The notes under the pieces were generated by a model. That model ran no database searches. It was not told the origin of the DNA and was given only the letters and a program-made list of their open reading frames with translations. From assembly GCA_018268455.1 (NCBI GenBank), contig JAFDWM010000009.1, positions 1-48,351 on the forward strand: 48,351 bases of DNA. The letters run 5' to 3'. Source of the stretch: Actinomycetota bacterium (lineage in GTDB: Bacteria; Actinomycetota; Actinomycetes; Actinomycetales; Microbacteriaceae). The position numbers and the translations under genes are program-made. Positions 1 to 7,832 of the stretch are shown piece by piece. Numbering within the stretch: position 1 is the first letter of the stretch; each line of letters starts with the position of its first letter.

Positions 1-1481
1 TTCAGGATGGCCTTGGCGTCGCCGTCGGGTGGGGTTGCTGCGGTGATGGGGTGGCCTTGGACGATGATGGTCACGTCGCGTAGCGGCCGTAGCGCGCGGA
101 TGATGCGTTTGATGCTGAGACCGGTGCGGTCCTGTAGGTAGCGGGCGATCGCGAGGGCGCAGAACACGATCGTCAAGTGCGCGGTGATCGAGTCCTTCTC
201 GTGGTGGAACATGGGCCTGGCGCGCAGGTCGCTCGTGGCCATCCGGAACGATGCCTCGACCTGAAAGAGCGAGTGGTAAGCAGCGACGACGCCGGGCCCG
301 TCGAGCACGTCGGTGGGGATGTTGGTGACATAGCCCTTCAGTCCGAGCCAGGTGCGCGCCTTCTCCACCTGCGCCCAGTTCACCCCGACGGTCGAGCCGT
401 CAATCGTCACGAACCGGTCCCGACGTGCTGGCCGGGTCCCGTCGGCGACCTTCTCGGCGCGTTCGATCTGCTTGTTCAACGTGATGTTGTCGCGCTTGTA
501 TCGGGCGAACCGGTACTGCCAGACGCCCCGCCGTGTCCTGGCGTCTTTCCCTGTCCCCATGGTGCGGGTCGTTTCGACCGTTTGCCCGTCAGTGAAGACG
601 TTCCCGACCCGGTCGTGGTGCGCGGCGAGATCGAACGGGGCCGAGGAGGTGCGGGAGCCGACGATGAAACGGTGCCCGGCGTCTTCGACGGCGGCGAGGT
701 TGGCAGCGGAGAGCATGCCGGCGTCGGCGACGGCGACGAGCTCATCGACTTGGTGGCGTTCCCGGAACGCGTCCAGCACCAGCACGATCGTCTTCGTTTC
801 GGCCTTGTTGCCTTCGAACTCGTGCACTTCCAGCGGGAACCCGCCCGGGTCCACCAGCAGACCGACGAGGATCTGCGGATCCACGCGGCGTTCCTTGCTC
901 ATCCCGACCTTGCGCAGGGCGTCCTCGTTCTCCGCTTCGAAGTACAAGGTCGTGACGTCGTAGAGCACCACCGTCAGCGGGCCAGCAGCCGTCGCGTGCG
1001 CGTAGGCGGCCTTCGACGCCTCCGCCCGCCAGTCCTCGGTAACGGAGCGTTTCAGGGTCCGCCAGATCGTGCGCAGTGACGCCGAACGCAAACCGAGTTC
1101 AGAGAGCACCCTGATCGTGTCGGACTTGCTGGTCGGCTCGACCACCCGCGCGAGCACCAGCTGCTTGAACGTGTCCGACCCGATCACATCGAACCCGATA
1201 TCGGCGTAAGCCTGCTCGAGGACCTCCCACAGCACCCGCGCCCGAGACCCGGCCACGACAGGCGCTGCGGTCACCGGGGCCGGCAGCAGCGCATCCAGAT
1301 CGCACGCCTGCTGCCCGGCCTGGATCTTCGTCTTCGCGACCTCCACCAGCACCGCCAGCTGCTCGTCGGTGTGCGCGGAGCCGATGTGCTCCACGATCGT
1401 ACGCACCCCGCGATGCTTCGACGCGATCTGCACCGCTGTCGCCCCCGACGCGGTCTTCACCCGCCGCACGAACAACCCCAC
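1..1481 (-). CDS. IS1634-family transposase (C-terminus beyond window)
   Basis: DDE (IS4-superfamily) transposase that cuts and re-inserts its own element. The frame is open for 493 codons with no stop and continues past base 1. The N-terminus (FVRRVKTASGATAVQ, then IVEHIGSAH) is typical of IS1634-type proteins from actinobacteria. Likely catalytic residues are D175 in LYDVTTLYFE, D253 in VADAGMLSA and E409 in YHSLFQVEASFR. Between the second D and the E lies the insertion expected for the family. The GTG start at 1481 is the first possible start after an in-frame stop, and a TAGACT box sits exactly 6 nt upstream, which suggests a leaderless message. The visible frame is intact, so the element may still be active; the missing C-terminus prevents a firm statement. 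Confidence 0.88.
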   Translation of the reverse strand, partial: MGLFVRRVKTASGATAVQIASKHRGVRTIVEHIGSAHTDEQLAVLVEVAKTKIQAGQQACDLDALLPAPVTAAPVVAGSRARVLWEVLEQAYADIGFDVIGSDTFKQLVLARVVEPTSKSDTIRVLSELGLRSASLRTIWRTLKRSVTEDWRAEASKAAYAHATAAGPLTVVLYDVTTLYFEAENEDALRKVGMSKERRVDPQILVGLLVDPGGFPLEVHEFEGNKAETKTIVLVLDAFRERHQVDELVAVADAGMLSAANLAAVEDAGHRFIVGSRTSSAPFDLAAHHDRVGNVFTDGQTVETTRTMGTGKDARTRRGVWQYRFARYKRDNITLNKQIERAEKVADGTRPARRDRFVTIDGSTVGVNWAQVEKARTWLGLKGYVTNIPTDVLDGPGVVAAYHSLFQVEASFRMATSDLRARPMFHHEKDSITAHLTIVFCALAIARYLQDRTGLSIKRIIRALRPLRDVTIIVQGHPITAATPPDGDAKAIL

Positions 1482-1487
1482 CCAGGC

Positions 1488-1493
1488 AGTCTA
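1488..1493 (-). promoter_or_regulatory. -10 box for transposase (leaderless)
   Basis: TAGACT on the minus strand, 6 nt before the GTG start. There is no Shine-Dalgarno sequence, so transcription probably begins at or next to the start codon. Confidence 0.45.
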
Positions 1494-1507
1494 CGAGCCC
1501 CGAATTA

Positions 1508-1524
1508 GTGCCCCGAACGGGCAC
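1508..1524. repeat. Hairpin near IS end
   Basis: Inverted repeat GTGCCC-N5-GGGCAC just upstream of the transposase start. Some insertion sequences carry such a structure near an end, where it can hide the start region in read-through transcripts. That role is only an inference here. Confidence 0.35.
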
Positions 1525-1641
1525 CAACACCCCCAGAAAATCAACGATCCGAAGCCCCGAACAACACGATCACCGAGAAATGGCACGAGTCAGGCCTGAT
1601 CACCGGACCGGCCACCAACCGCGGGTGTACGCCGGCAACGC

Positions 1642-1680
1642 AGAAGGCCCTGTCGGAATGTAATTCCGACAGGGCCTTCT
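1642..1680 (-). terminator. Terminator downstream of tRNA-Lys
   Basis: Perfect 18-bp inverted repeat with a 3-nt loop, only a few bases beyond the CCA end of the minus-strand tRNA-Lys gene. The stem contains AGAAGGCCCTGTCGGAAT and its complement. It may also insulate the tRNA from the neighbouring IS element. Confidence 0.8.
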
Positions 1681-1685
1681 GGTGC

Positions 1686-1761
1686 TGGTGCACCCCCTGG
1701 GACTCGAACCCAGAACCCACTGATTAAGAGTCAGTTGCTCTGCCGATTGAGCTAGAGGTGC
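1686..1761 (-). tRNA. tRNA-Lys(CTT)
   Basis: Read on the minus strand, the sequence folds as a cloverleaf. The 7-bp acceptor stem pairs GCACCTC with GGGGTGC (one G-T pair). The D-arm contains AGCTCAATCGGCAGAGC, the anticodon loop has CTT between ACTGA/TCAGT arms, and the T-arm has GGTTCGAGTCCC. The discriminator base is A and CCA is encoded (1686-1688). It decodes AAG lysine codons. Confidence 0.96.
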
Positions 1762-1909
1762 TCGGCGGGCCGGTTCCCCGGCCGAGGCATAACGTTACCA
1801 GCGGATGCGGCGGAAGCGAAATCGGCGTCGCACCGGACGCATCCCTGGCGTGTCGGCCGACGGACTGCGCCCGGCGCTGCCGACAGCCCTGTTCGCGCGC
1901 AGGCGCCGG

Positions 1910-1915
1910 TACCCT
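1910..1915 (+). promoter_or_regulatory. -10 box for hisN (leaderless)
   Basis: TACCCT ends 7 nt before the GTG start at 1923, and there is no recognisable ribosome-binding site in between. Confidence 0.45.
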
Positions 1916-1922
1916 GGATGGC

Positions 1923-2759
1923 GTGACCGAGACCCACACCGATGTCGACTTCCGGAGCGACCTCGACCTCGCCCTCCGCCTTGCCGACGCGGCCGACGCG
2001 CAGTCGCTGCCCCGCTTCGACGCCGCCGACTTGCACGTGTCGCTCAAGGCGGACCGCTCCCACGTCACGGACGCGGATCTCGCCACCGAGCGCGCCATCC
2101 GCGAGATCCTGGAGGCAGAGCGTCCCGAGGACGGGATCCTCGGGGAGGAGTACGGCACCTCGGGCGACACGCACCGGCAGTGGATCATCGACCCGATCGA
2201 CGGCACAGCGAACTTCCTCCGCGGCGTGCCTCTGTGGGGCACGATGATCAGCCTCGCCGTCGACGGCGTCGCCCGCGTCGGCGTGGTCAGCATGCCCGCC
2301 CTGGGGCGCCGCTGGTGGGCCGCCCCCGGCCTCGGGGCCTGGGCCTCCACAGAGTCGGAACCCCGTGCGATCCGCGTGTCGGGCGTCGCGAGCCTCGACG
2401 ATGCGAGCGTGAGTTTCCAGAGCATCGCCCAGTGGGACGACGCGGGACACCTCGAGACGCTCGTCGCCCTGAGCCGCCGCGTCTGGCGCGACCGCGCGTA
2501 CGGCGACGTGTTCTCCTACATGATGCTCGCCGAGGGCCGCCTCGACATGGTCGCCGAGTTCGACGTCAAGGAGTACGACATCGCCGCGGCGTTCGCGATC
2601 GTCACCGAGGCGGGCGGCACCGCGACGGCGTTCGACGGCACGCCCACGCTCTCGGCGCGCTCGGCGCTCGCGACGAACGGCGTGCTGCACGCGGCGTTCC
2701 TGGAGCAGCTGCGCACCTCGGGCGCGGATGAGCAGCCCGGCCGCATCGAATCCTTCTAG
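1923..2759 (+). CDS. hisN: Histidinol-phosphatase (inositol-monophosphatase fold)
   Basis: Mg-dependent phosphatase of the IMPase superfamily, 278 aa. Predicted to convert L-histidinol phosphate to histidinol, the penultimate phase of histidine biosynthesis in actinobacteria, which lack the HisB-type phosphatase. The metal-binding motif WIIDPIDGTANF is present, preceded by LGEEYG (metal ligand Glu). Near the C-terminus, KEYDIAAAFAIVTEAGG fits the second metal/phosphate motif, with Tyr-Asp in place of the usual Trp-Asp. The middle region RAYGDVFSYMMLAEGRLDMVAE and an ATNG near the end are typical of actinobacterial HisN. The GTG at 1923 was chosen because a -10 box sits 7 nt upstream and the length then fits the family. 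A general inositol or sugar phosphatase role cannot be excluded. No other his genes are nearby. Confidence 0.82.
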   Translation: MTETHTDVDFRSDLDLALRLADAADAQSLPRFDAADLHVSLKADRSHVTDADLATERAIREILEAERPEDGILGEEYGTSGDTHRQWIIDPIDGTANFLRGVPLWGTMISLAVDGVARVGVVSMPALGRRWWAAPGLGAWASTESEPRAIRVSGVASLDDASVSFQSIAQWDDAGHLETLVALSRRVWRDRAYGDVFSYMMLAEGRLDMVAEFDVKEYDIAAAFAIVTEAGGTATAFDGTPTLSARSALATNGVLHAAFLEQLRTSGADEQPGRIESF

Positions 2760-2763
2760 ACGA

Positions 2764-2779
2764 ATCCCTCTCGAGGGAT
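2764..2779 (+). terminator. Weak hairpin after hisN
   Basis: ATCCCT-CTCG-AGGGAT stem-loop starting 5 nt after the hisN stop codon. The stem is only 6 bp and there is no clear T tract, so termination would be partial at best. Confidence 0.35.
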
Positions 2780-2930
2780 CCCGACACAGCCTCCGACCGC
2801 GTGCCATCTGTCGTGGGGGTCGTCGCCGGTGCTGCGGAGGCGGTAGCGTGCTCCGAGGAACACCCTCGCTGCACGACTGCCGGCGATGTCCCGGAGGTTC
2901 TGCTGTTTGAGAAGATGACGAGGAGTGTTC

Positions 2931-4268
2931 GTGACCACGAGCCGGCGGCGGCGCACCGTCATGCGCACAGGGATCTCGTGCGTGCTGGTCCTCGTTCTCG
3001 CCGGGATCGTCGTCCTCACCGGCATCTTCGCCTCCCCCTCGGATGCGAGCGAGAGCCATGACGCCCCGCACGAGCCGGGGAAGAGCACGGCATCTGTCTT
3101 CCTGCCCGATGGTCATACCTGGGTTCGCGATGAAACGCTCAGCGACGACTTCGACGGTCCGTTCGTCGACAGGGCGAAATGGGGCGGTCTGTGGTATCCG
3201 ACCTCTCAGCACTTCGCCTTCGATGACTCCGCCAACATCACCATCAGCGGCGGCGCCCTGAACCTCATGGCGAAGAAGCAGAAGCACAACGGCAAGAGCT
3301 ACACCGGTGCGGCGCTGAGGTCGCTCTTCACCGTCCCGGGAAACAGCTACATGGAGGTGCGCGCCAAGATGCTCGACAAGCGCGCGAACGTCACCTCGGC
3401 GATCTGGACGCAAGGTCCGTTGGACGAAGCTAACGTCAATCCCGAGATCGACCTCGCCGAGTCGATGATCGCGCCGAACGGGCCGAAGGAGAACGGCTTC
3501 CTCACCAATCAGTACCGGTGGTGGCTCGATCGGGACAACACCCGTACGAAACCGATGATCACAGATTCCTCGAGCGGATGGAACAGCGGCGTCGATGTGA
3601 CGGCCGGCTACCACGTCTACGGACTCGAACGCATCGACAACACCCTGCGGTTCTACTTCGACGGCGAGCTCTACAAGCAGACCGATGTCTCGGCCCACAG
3701 CGTCTACGTCACCGTTCCACGCGCCGTGATCTTCTCCATCGAGGGGCATGCGGGGGATCCGGTGGACGCGCATCTCCCCTCGTCCTTCCAGGTCGACTAC
3801 GTGCACACCTACCTCGCCCGCGAACCGAGTGTGTTCAGCGGCGTCTACGCGCTCGTCAACCGGAGGAGCGACCGGGTGCTGACCGTGCCGGATGCCGCAG
3901 TCGCCGATGACGTGCAACTCATCCAGAACGGCGACAACAGCCCCGACCAGCGGGGACAGCGCTGGCGGCTCGAGGAGCAGCAGGACGGCTCCTACAAGAT
4001 CAGGAACACCGACACGCACAGAGTCGTATCCGTCGCTGCCGGCGATACGGACGCCGTCACGTCGGTCGTGCAGAGCACCGATGAGATCGCGCCAAGCCAG
4101 CGCTGGCGGATCCTCCCGGTCGACGACGGTCGCGTCCGGATCGTGAACGTCGCATCGAAGAAGGCCCTGGCGACCGGTCCCGCCGGCACGACAGACGGTG
4201 CCGGCGTGATCCAGTGGGACGATCGGTTCTCCATCGGTCACAACGACGAGTGGCAGATCGTCCGCTGA
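2931..4268 (+). CDS. Secreted GH16 glycoside hydrolase with ricin-B-like domain
   Basis: Predicted extracellular endo-glycanase, 445 aa. Residues 1-35 form a signal peptide or membrane anchor (RRRR, then a hydrophobic run ending near GIFAS). The GH16 catalytic domain follows (about 65-300), with the signature EIDLAE giving nucleophile E172, D174 and acid/base E177. From about 303 to the end there is a beta-trefoil carbohydrate-binding region with repeated QxW-like segments (QRWRLEE, QRWRIL, EWQIV). GH16 enzymes cut beta-1,3/1,4-glucans, agars, carrageenans and similar polymers; the substrate cannot be told from sequence alone. The GTG at 2931 was preferred because AGGAG (2921-2925) lies 5 nt upstream; an in-frame GTG at 2925 overlaps that motif. 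It stands alone, ending at a strong terminator. Confidence 0.85.
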   Translation: MTTSRRRRTVMRTGISCVLVLVLAGIVVLTGIFASPSDASESHDAPHEPGKSTASVFLPDGHTWVRDETLSDDFDGPFVDRAKWGGLWYPTSQHFAFDDSANITISGGALNLMAKKQKHNGKSYTGAALRSLFTVPGNSYMEVRAKMLDKRANVTSAIWTQGPLDEANVNPEIDLAESMIAPNGPKENGFLTNQYRWWLDRDNTRTKPMITDSSSGWNSGVDVTAGYHVYGLERIDNTLRFYFDGELYKQTDVSAHSVYVTVPRAVIFSIEGHAGDPVDAHLPSSFQVDYVHTYLAREPSVFSGVYALVNRRSDRVLTVPDAAVADDVQLIQNGDNSPDQRGQRWRLEEQQDGSYKIRNTDTHRVVSVAAGDTDAVTSVVQSTDEIAPSQRWRILPVDDGRVRIVNVASKKALATGPAGTTDGAGVIQWDDRFSIGHNDEWQIVR

Positions 4269-4301
4269 ATTCAGCCGACCACGGCGATCGTCTCAGACGA
4301 A

Positions 4302-4345
4302 GAAGCCCCCGGGATCTCTGCCACAGCACGGATCCCGGGGGCTTC
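4302..4345. terminator. Bidirectional terminator between GH16 gene and ssrA
   Basis: Perfect 15-bp stem GAAGCCCCCGGGATC with a 14-nt loop. It lies downstream of the plus-strand GH16 gene and of the minus-strand ssrA gene and can serve both. Confidence 0.85.
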
Positions 4346-4384
4346 TCAGAGCGACAGCGGCATGGTTCTGACGAGCGGAGCCCG

Positions 4385-4754
4385 TGGTGGAGCTGGGGGG
4401 AATCGAACCCCCGTCCAACGCTGAGTCTCCACGCCTTCTCCGGGCGCAGTCTGTGCAGACGTTCTGCTCGGCTCCGACCTTTGTCACAGACACCCAAGTC
4501 GACAAGCCCAGCCTGGGAAGAGTCCCGTACGACGTCCAGACGCCGTCGCACAGCAAGATTCCTAGATGACGCCAGGATCCGTATCGGAATCACATACGGT
4601 CTGACGGACTATCGGGCTCGCTTAGGCAGCGAGGGCGAAGTCAGTGCGCTTTGCGTTGGCACTTATTGTTTTGCAGGGAGCGTTCACGAGATAACCCTGC
4701 ATCCTCGGCCCGCTTCTCGTGGATTCACAGGCGCTGTCGAAACCGATCAGCCCC
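4385..4754 (-). ncRNA. ssrA: tmRNA (transfer-messenger RNA)
   Basis: Rescues stalled ribosomes by trans-translation and tags the nascent peptide. The 5' end GGGGCTGATC pairs with the 3' end CAGCTCCACCA to form the tRNA-like acceptor stem. The T-arm GGTTCGATTCCCCC and the encoded CCA (4385-4387) are present. Near the 5' end GGTTTCGACAG is the conserved D-loop region. The internal reading frame encodes the tag ANAKRTDFALAA (4622-4660) followed by TAA. The mature length is about 370 nt. ssrA lies between the GH16 terminator and a divergent SIMPL-protein gene. Confidence 0.96.
4622..4660 (-). other. tmRNA proteolysis-tag reading frame
   Basis: Codons for A-N-A-K-R-T-D-F-A-L-A-A and a TAA stop inside ssrA. 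The exact resume codon is not provable from sequence, but the GCC-AAC-GCA start fits the actinobacterial pattern. The C-terminal ALAA is the classic Clp-protease recognition end. Confidence 0.88.
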
Positions 4755-4759
4755 GTGGA

Positions 4760-4818
4760 CCTTCGTACGAAGGAGCCGCTGTCGCTCTGTTGATTTACCA
4801 GCGGGTGCCGAGGCACCC
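4760..4818 (-). other. Two hairpins in the ssrA precursor leader
   Basis: A perfect 14-nt palindrome CCTTCGTACGAAGG (4760-4773) lies 5 nt upstream of the mature tmRNA 5' end, and GGGTGCC-GA-GGCACCC (4803-4818) lies just beyond it. A TACTCT hexamer on the minus strand (4828-4833) could be the -10 box, which would put both hairpins in the transcribed 5' leader removed by RNase P. Confidence 0.4.
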
Positions 4819-4889
4819 GAGCATCACAGAGTACAACGGATCCGGAGCCCGCGCCATTCCGCACCGTCGCGAGCGTCGGTCCCCTGCCG

Positions 4890-4895
4890 TAGAGT
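4890..4895 (+). promoter_or_regulatory. -10 box for SIMPL-protein gene (leaderless)
   Basis: TAGAGT ends 7 nt before the ATG at 4903; no ribosome-binding site is visible. Confidence 0.45.
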
Positions 4896-4902
4896 CGCGG
4901 AC

Positions 4903-5565
4903 ATGAGCGAGGTCATGATCACCGTCCGCGGCGAGCACGAGGTGCGCGTCGCCCCCGAACGCGCCGTCGTCAGCCTGAACGTGTCACTCGAAGGTCCGGA
5001 CCGGGCAGACGTCGTCGCGCGCACGACGGCCCTCGCGGATCCGATCCGCGCGGGTATCTCCGCGGGCGAGACGGCAGGCGCAGTCACCTCGTGGACAAGC
5101 AGGCGACTCGCCGTGCGGTCCGAGCGTCCGTGGAGCAACGACGGCACGCGGCTCGCACTCGTGCATCACGCCACTGTCGACTTCACCGCGACGTTCGCCG
5201 ACTTCGGCGCGCTGTCGCTGTGGGTCGCGGAGGTCTCGTCGATCGACGGCGTCACGATCCTCGGCACCGACTGGATCCTCACACCCGACACCCGTGCCCG
5301 GGTGGAGCAGGAGGTGTCGACCGAGGCTGTGCGCACCGCCGTGACGCGCGCCGGCGCCTACGCCGCCGCGCTCGGGCTGTCCACGGTCACGCCGATCGAG
5401 ATCGCCGACGCCGGTCTCATCGCCGACGGCCCGGGCCCCGCACCGATGCTGCGGGCCGGAGCGATGCTCGCCCTCGCCGCGCCCCCGGACTCGTCCGGCG
5501 TGGAACTGCAGGGCGACGACATCACGGTCTCGGCGACCGTCGAAGCGCGATTCGTCGCGGCCTGA
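4903..5565 (+). CDS. SIMPL (DUF541) domain protein
   Basis: A 220-aa protein of the SIMPL/DUF541 family. The beginning MITVRGEHEVRVAPERAVVSLNVS matches the family's opening strand, in which a repetitive alpha/beta domain follows an R-G-x-G-like phrase. No signal peptide or membrane segment is seen, so it is probably cytoplasmic, unlike E. coli YggE, which is periplasmic. Family members have been linked to oxidative-stress tolerance and to signalling complexes in animals, but the biochemical role is unsettled and none should be assumed here. It is preceded by a leaderless-type promoter and ends 28 nt before the convergent hflX gene. Confidence 0.75.
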   Translation: MSEVMITVRGEHEVRVAPERAVVSLNVSLEGPDRADVVARTTALADPIRAGISAGETAGAVTSWTSRRLAVRSERPWSNDGTRLALVHHATVDFTATFADFGALSLWVAEVSSIDGVTILGTDWILTPDTRARVEQEVSTEAVRTAVTRAGAYAAALGLSTVTPIEIADAGLIADGPGPAPMLRAGAMLALAAPPDSSGVELQGDDITVSATVEARFVAA

Positions 5566-5593
5566 GCCGCGGCGCCAGACGGCCGACCGCGGT

Positions 5594-7099
5594 TCAGACC
5601 GCGAACGGCGCGAGCTCCGCGGCCAGCCGTTCGTTCACGTGCGCATGCAGGCGGGTACCCGCCTCCTCGTGCGTGACCTCGAGAAGCAGCCCGCTCTCGT
5701 GCACGGCCGCGACCAGCTCCCCGCGGTCGTAGGGCACGACCGCCGTGATCTCCACCGCGGGCTTCGGGAGCACCTCGTCGATCGCGGCCCGCAGCTCCGC
5801 GATCCCCTCGCCGCTGCGCGACGACACGAAGTGCGCACCGGGCACGAGCCCTCGCAGCACCATCCGCTCGTCGTCATCGAGCAGATCCGCCTTGTTGAAC
5901 ACGACGATCTCCGGGATGCTGCGCGCACCCACGTCGCCCATCACGTCCCGCACCGTCTTGATCTGCCCGGCGGGATCCGGATGGGATCCGTCGACCACGT
6001 GCACGATGACGTCCGCGTCGGCGACCTCCTCGAGCGTCGAACGGAACGCCTCGACGAGCTGATGCGGCAGGTTGCGCACGAATCCCACGGTGTCGGTCAG
6101 CGTGTAGACACGGCCGTCTGCCGTCTCCGACCGTCGCACCGTGGCGTCGAGGGTCGCGAACAGCGCGTTCTCGACGAGCACGCCCGCACTCGTGAGCGCA
6201 TTCAGCAGGCTGGACTTGCCGGCGTTCGTGTACCCGGCGATCGCGACGGACGGGATCGTGTGCCGCTTGCGCTCGGCGCGCTTGGCCTCGCGGGCGGGTT
6301 TGAAGTCGCGGATCTGCTTGCGCAGCATCGCCATGCGCGTGCGGATGCGACGGCGATCGAGCTCGATCTTCGTCTCACCGGGACCGCGCGAGCCCATGCC
6401 CGCACCGCCCGCGCCGACCTGTCCGCCGGCCTGCCGGCTCATCGACTCGCCCCAGCCGCGAAGCCGCGGAAGCAGGTATTCGAGCTGCGCGAGCTCGACC
6501 TGGGCGCGGCCCTCGCGGCTCTTGGCGTGCTGGCTGAAGATGTCGAGGATCACCGTGGTGCGGTCGATCACCTTCACCTTGACGACATCCTCCAGCGCAC
6601 GGCGCTGCGAAGCGGCCAGCTCGGTGTCCGCGATCACCGTGTCGGCGCCGACAGCGGCGACGATGTCCTTGAGCTCCTGCGCCTTCCCACGACCGAGATA
6701 GGTGGCCGGATCCGGGTGCGGCCGGCGCTGCAGCAAGCCGTCGAGCACCACCGCTCCCGCCGTCTCGGCGAGCGCGGCGAGCTCGCGCAGCGAGTTCTCC
6801 GCGTCGTCCTGCGCACCCTGCGGGTACACGCCGACGAGAACCACGTTCTCCAGCCGGAGCTGCCGGTACTCGACCTCGGTGACGTCTTCGAGCTCGGTGC
6901 TGAGGCCGGCGACACGTCGCAGCGCGTGCCGTTCCTCGAGGTCCCATTGCTCGCCATCGGTGGACGTGTGCCCTGCCGTGGCCGTGTCCTGCAGCGCCTG
7001 GGCCGATCCGAACACGTGGGTCTCCACGCGGCGCTCCGCCGCCTGGAGGACCCGCTCGACGGCATCGCCCTGCTCGTCATCTGTGGTGGACTGCGTCAT
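5594..7099 (-). CDS. hflX: Ribosome-splitting GTPase HflX
   Basis: P-loop GTPase of the Obg/HflX class, 501 aa, which in bacteria binds the 50S subunit and splits stalled or heat-damaged ribosomes. The N-terminal HflX domain includes the glycine-rich stretch GGQVGAGGAGMGSRGPGETK, typical of the linker region. The G domain begins at GYTNAGKSSLL (about 289-299), followed by DTVGFVRNLPH (G3) and NKAD (G4). The ATG at 7099 has GAAAGG 5-6 nt upstream; an alternative GTG two codons earlier would overlap that site. The first 60 residues are acidic and poorly conserved. In actinobacteria hflX often lies near dapF and miaA, as here. Divergent from the RsmC-like methyltransferase gene. Confidence 0.94.
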   Translation of the reverse strand: MTQSTTDDEQGDAVERVLQAAERRVETHVFGSAQALQDTATAGHTSTDGEQWDLEERHALRRVAGLSTELEDVTEVEYRQLRLENVVLVGVYPQGAQDDAENSLRELAALAETAGAVVLDGLLQRRPHPDPATYLGRGKAQELKDIVAAVGADTVIADTELAASQRRALEDVVKVKVIDRTTVILDIFSQHAKSREGRAQVELAQLEYLLPRLRGWGESMSRQAGGQVGAGGAGMGSRGPGETKIELDRRRIRTRMAMLRKQIRDFKPAREAKRAERKRHTIPSVAIAGYTNAGKSSLLNALTSAGVLVENALFATLDATVRRSETADGRVYTLTDTVGFVRNLPHQLVEAFRSTLEEVADADVIVHVVDGSHPDPAGQIKTVRDVMGDVGARSIPEIVVFNKADLLDDDERMVLRGLVPGAHFVSSRSGEGIAELRAAIDEVLPKPAVEITAVVPYDRGELVAAVHESGLLLEVTHEEAGTRLHAHVNERLAAELAPFAV

Positions 7100-7160
7100 C
7101 CGCACCTTTCTTGCGCCGCCGATTCGGGCGGGCGCCTTAACTTTAGCTGTGAGTGTCCGC

Positions 7161-7166
7161 TACGCT
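7161..7166 (+). promoter_or_regulatory. -10 box for methyltransferase gene (leaderless)
   Basis: TACGCT ends 6 nt before the ATG at 7173. The short divergent gap to hflX must hold both promoters. Confidence 0.45.
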
Positions 7167-7172
7167 CGCTCC

Positions 7173-7814
7173 ATGGGCTCGGACCACTACTTCACTGCGG
7201 CTCCCGCCAGCCCCGAGAACCTTCGCAGGATCAGGGTGCCCCTTGCGGGCCGAGAGATCGAACTCACCACCGCGGCCGGAGTGTTCAGCCCCGATCACGT
7301 CGACATCGGAACCTCCGTGCTGCTGTCGAACACTCCCCCGCCGCCCCCGAGCGGGCACCTGCTCGATCTCGGCTGCGGGTGGGGTCCGATCTCCCTCTCG
7401 CTCGCTCTCGCCTCCCCGCACGCGACCGTGTGGGCGGTCGATGTGAACGAACGGGCGCTGGATCTGGTTCGTCGCAACGCGGCCGAACTCGGCCTCGACA
7501 ATGTCAACGCCGTGACCCCGGACGGTGTTCCCGATGACGTGCTCTTCCGGTCCATCCGCTCGAATCCGCCCATCCGGGTGGGCAAGAGCGAGCTGCACGG
7601 CCTGCTCGAGCGCTGGATCCCCCGGCTCGACGAACGCGCCGACGGATGGTTCGTGGTGAGCCGCAATCTCGGCGCCGATTCGCTGCAGCGCTGGCTCGCC
7701 GCCACGTTCGCCGACGGGTACAGCGTCTATCGCGCCACCACCGGGCGGGGCTTTCGCGTGCTCAAGGTGCGCCGGCACGGATCGCCGCGCACCGAGAGCA
7801 TCACGCTGCCGTAG
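7173..7814 (+). CDS. RsmC-like class I SAM-dependent methyltransferase
   Basis: A 213-aa methyltransferase resembling the C-terminal half of RsmC (16S rRNA m2G1207 methyltransferase). It has motif I LLDLGCGWGPISLSLA (SAM binding), AVDVNERALDLVRRNA (motif II, acidic residue for the ribose) and SNPPIRVG, the NPP[FYI] catalytic motif seen in enzymes that methylate exocyclic amino groups. The N-terminal duplicated domain of E. coli RsmC is absent, as is usual for the short actinobacterial versions. The target is probably rRNA but is not proven. The gene ends 18 nt before the convergent dapF. Confidence 0.82.
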   Translation: MGSDHYFTAAPASPENLRRIRVPLAGREIELTTAAGVFSPDHVDIGTSVLLSNTPPPPPSGHLLDLGCGWGPISLSLALASPHATVWAVDVNERALDLVRRNAAELGLDNVNAVTPDGVPDDVLFRSIRSNPPIRVGKSELHGLLERWIPRLDERADGWFVVSRNLGADSLQRWLAATFADGYSVYRATTGRGFRVLKVRRHGSPRTESITLP

Positions 7815-7832
7815 CGACGGATCCCGATCCGC

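Larger units (their letters stand above)
1..1524 (-). mobile_element. Partial IS1634-family insertion sequence
   Basis: The element is recognised by its transposase gene, which fills almost the whole stretch and runs off the left edge. Only the transposase-5' end of the element is present, so terminal inverted repeats and target duplication cannot be paired. The outer boundary is uncertain: I placed it at the end of a GTGCCC/GGGCAC hairpin (1508-1524), but the true end could lie up to about 100 nt further towards the tRNA-Lys gene. Confidence 0.6.
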
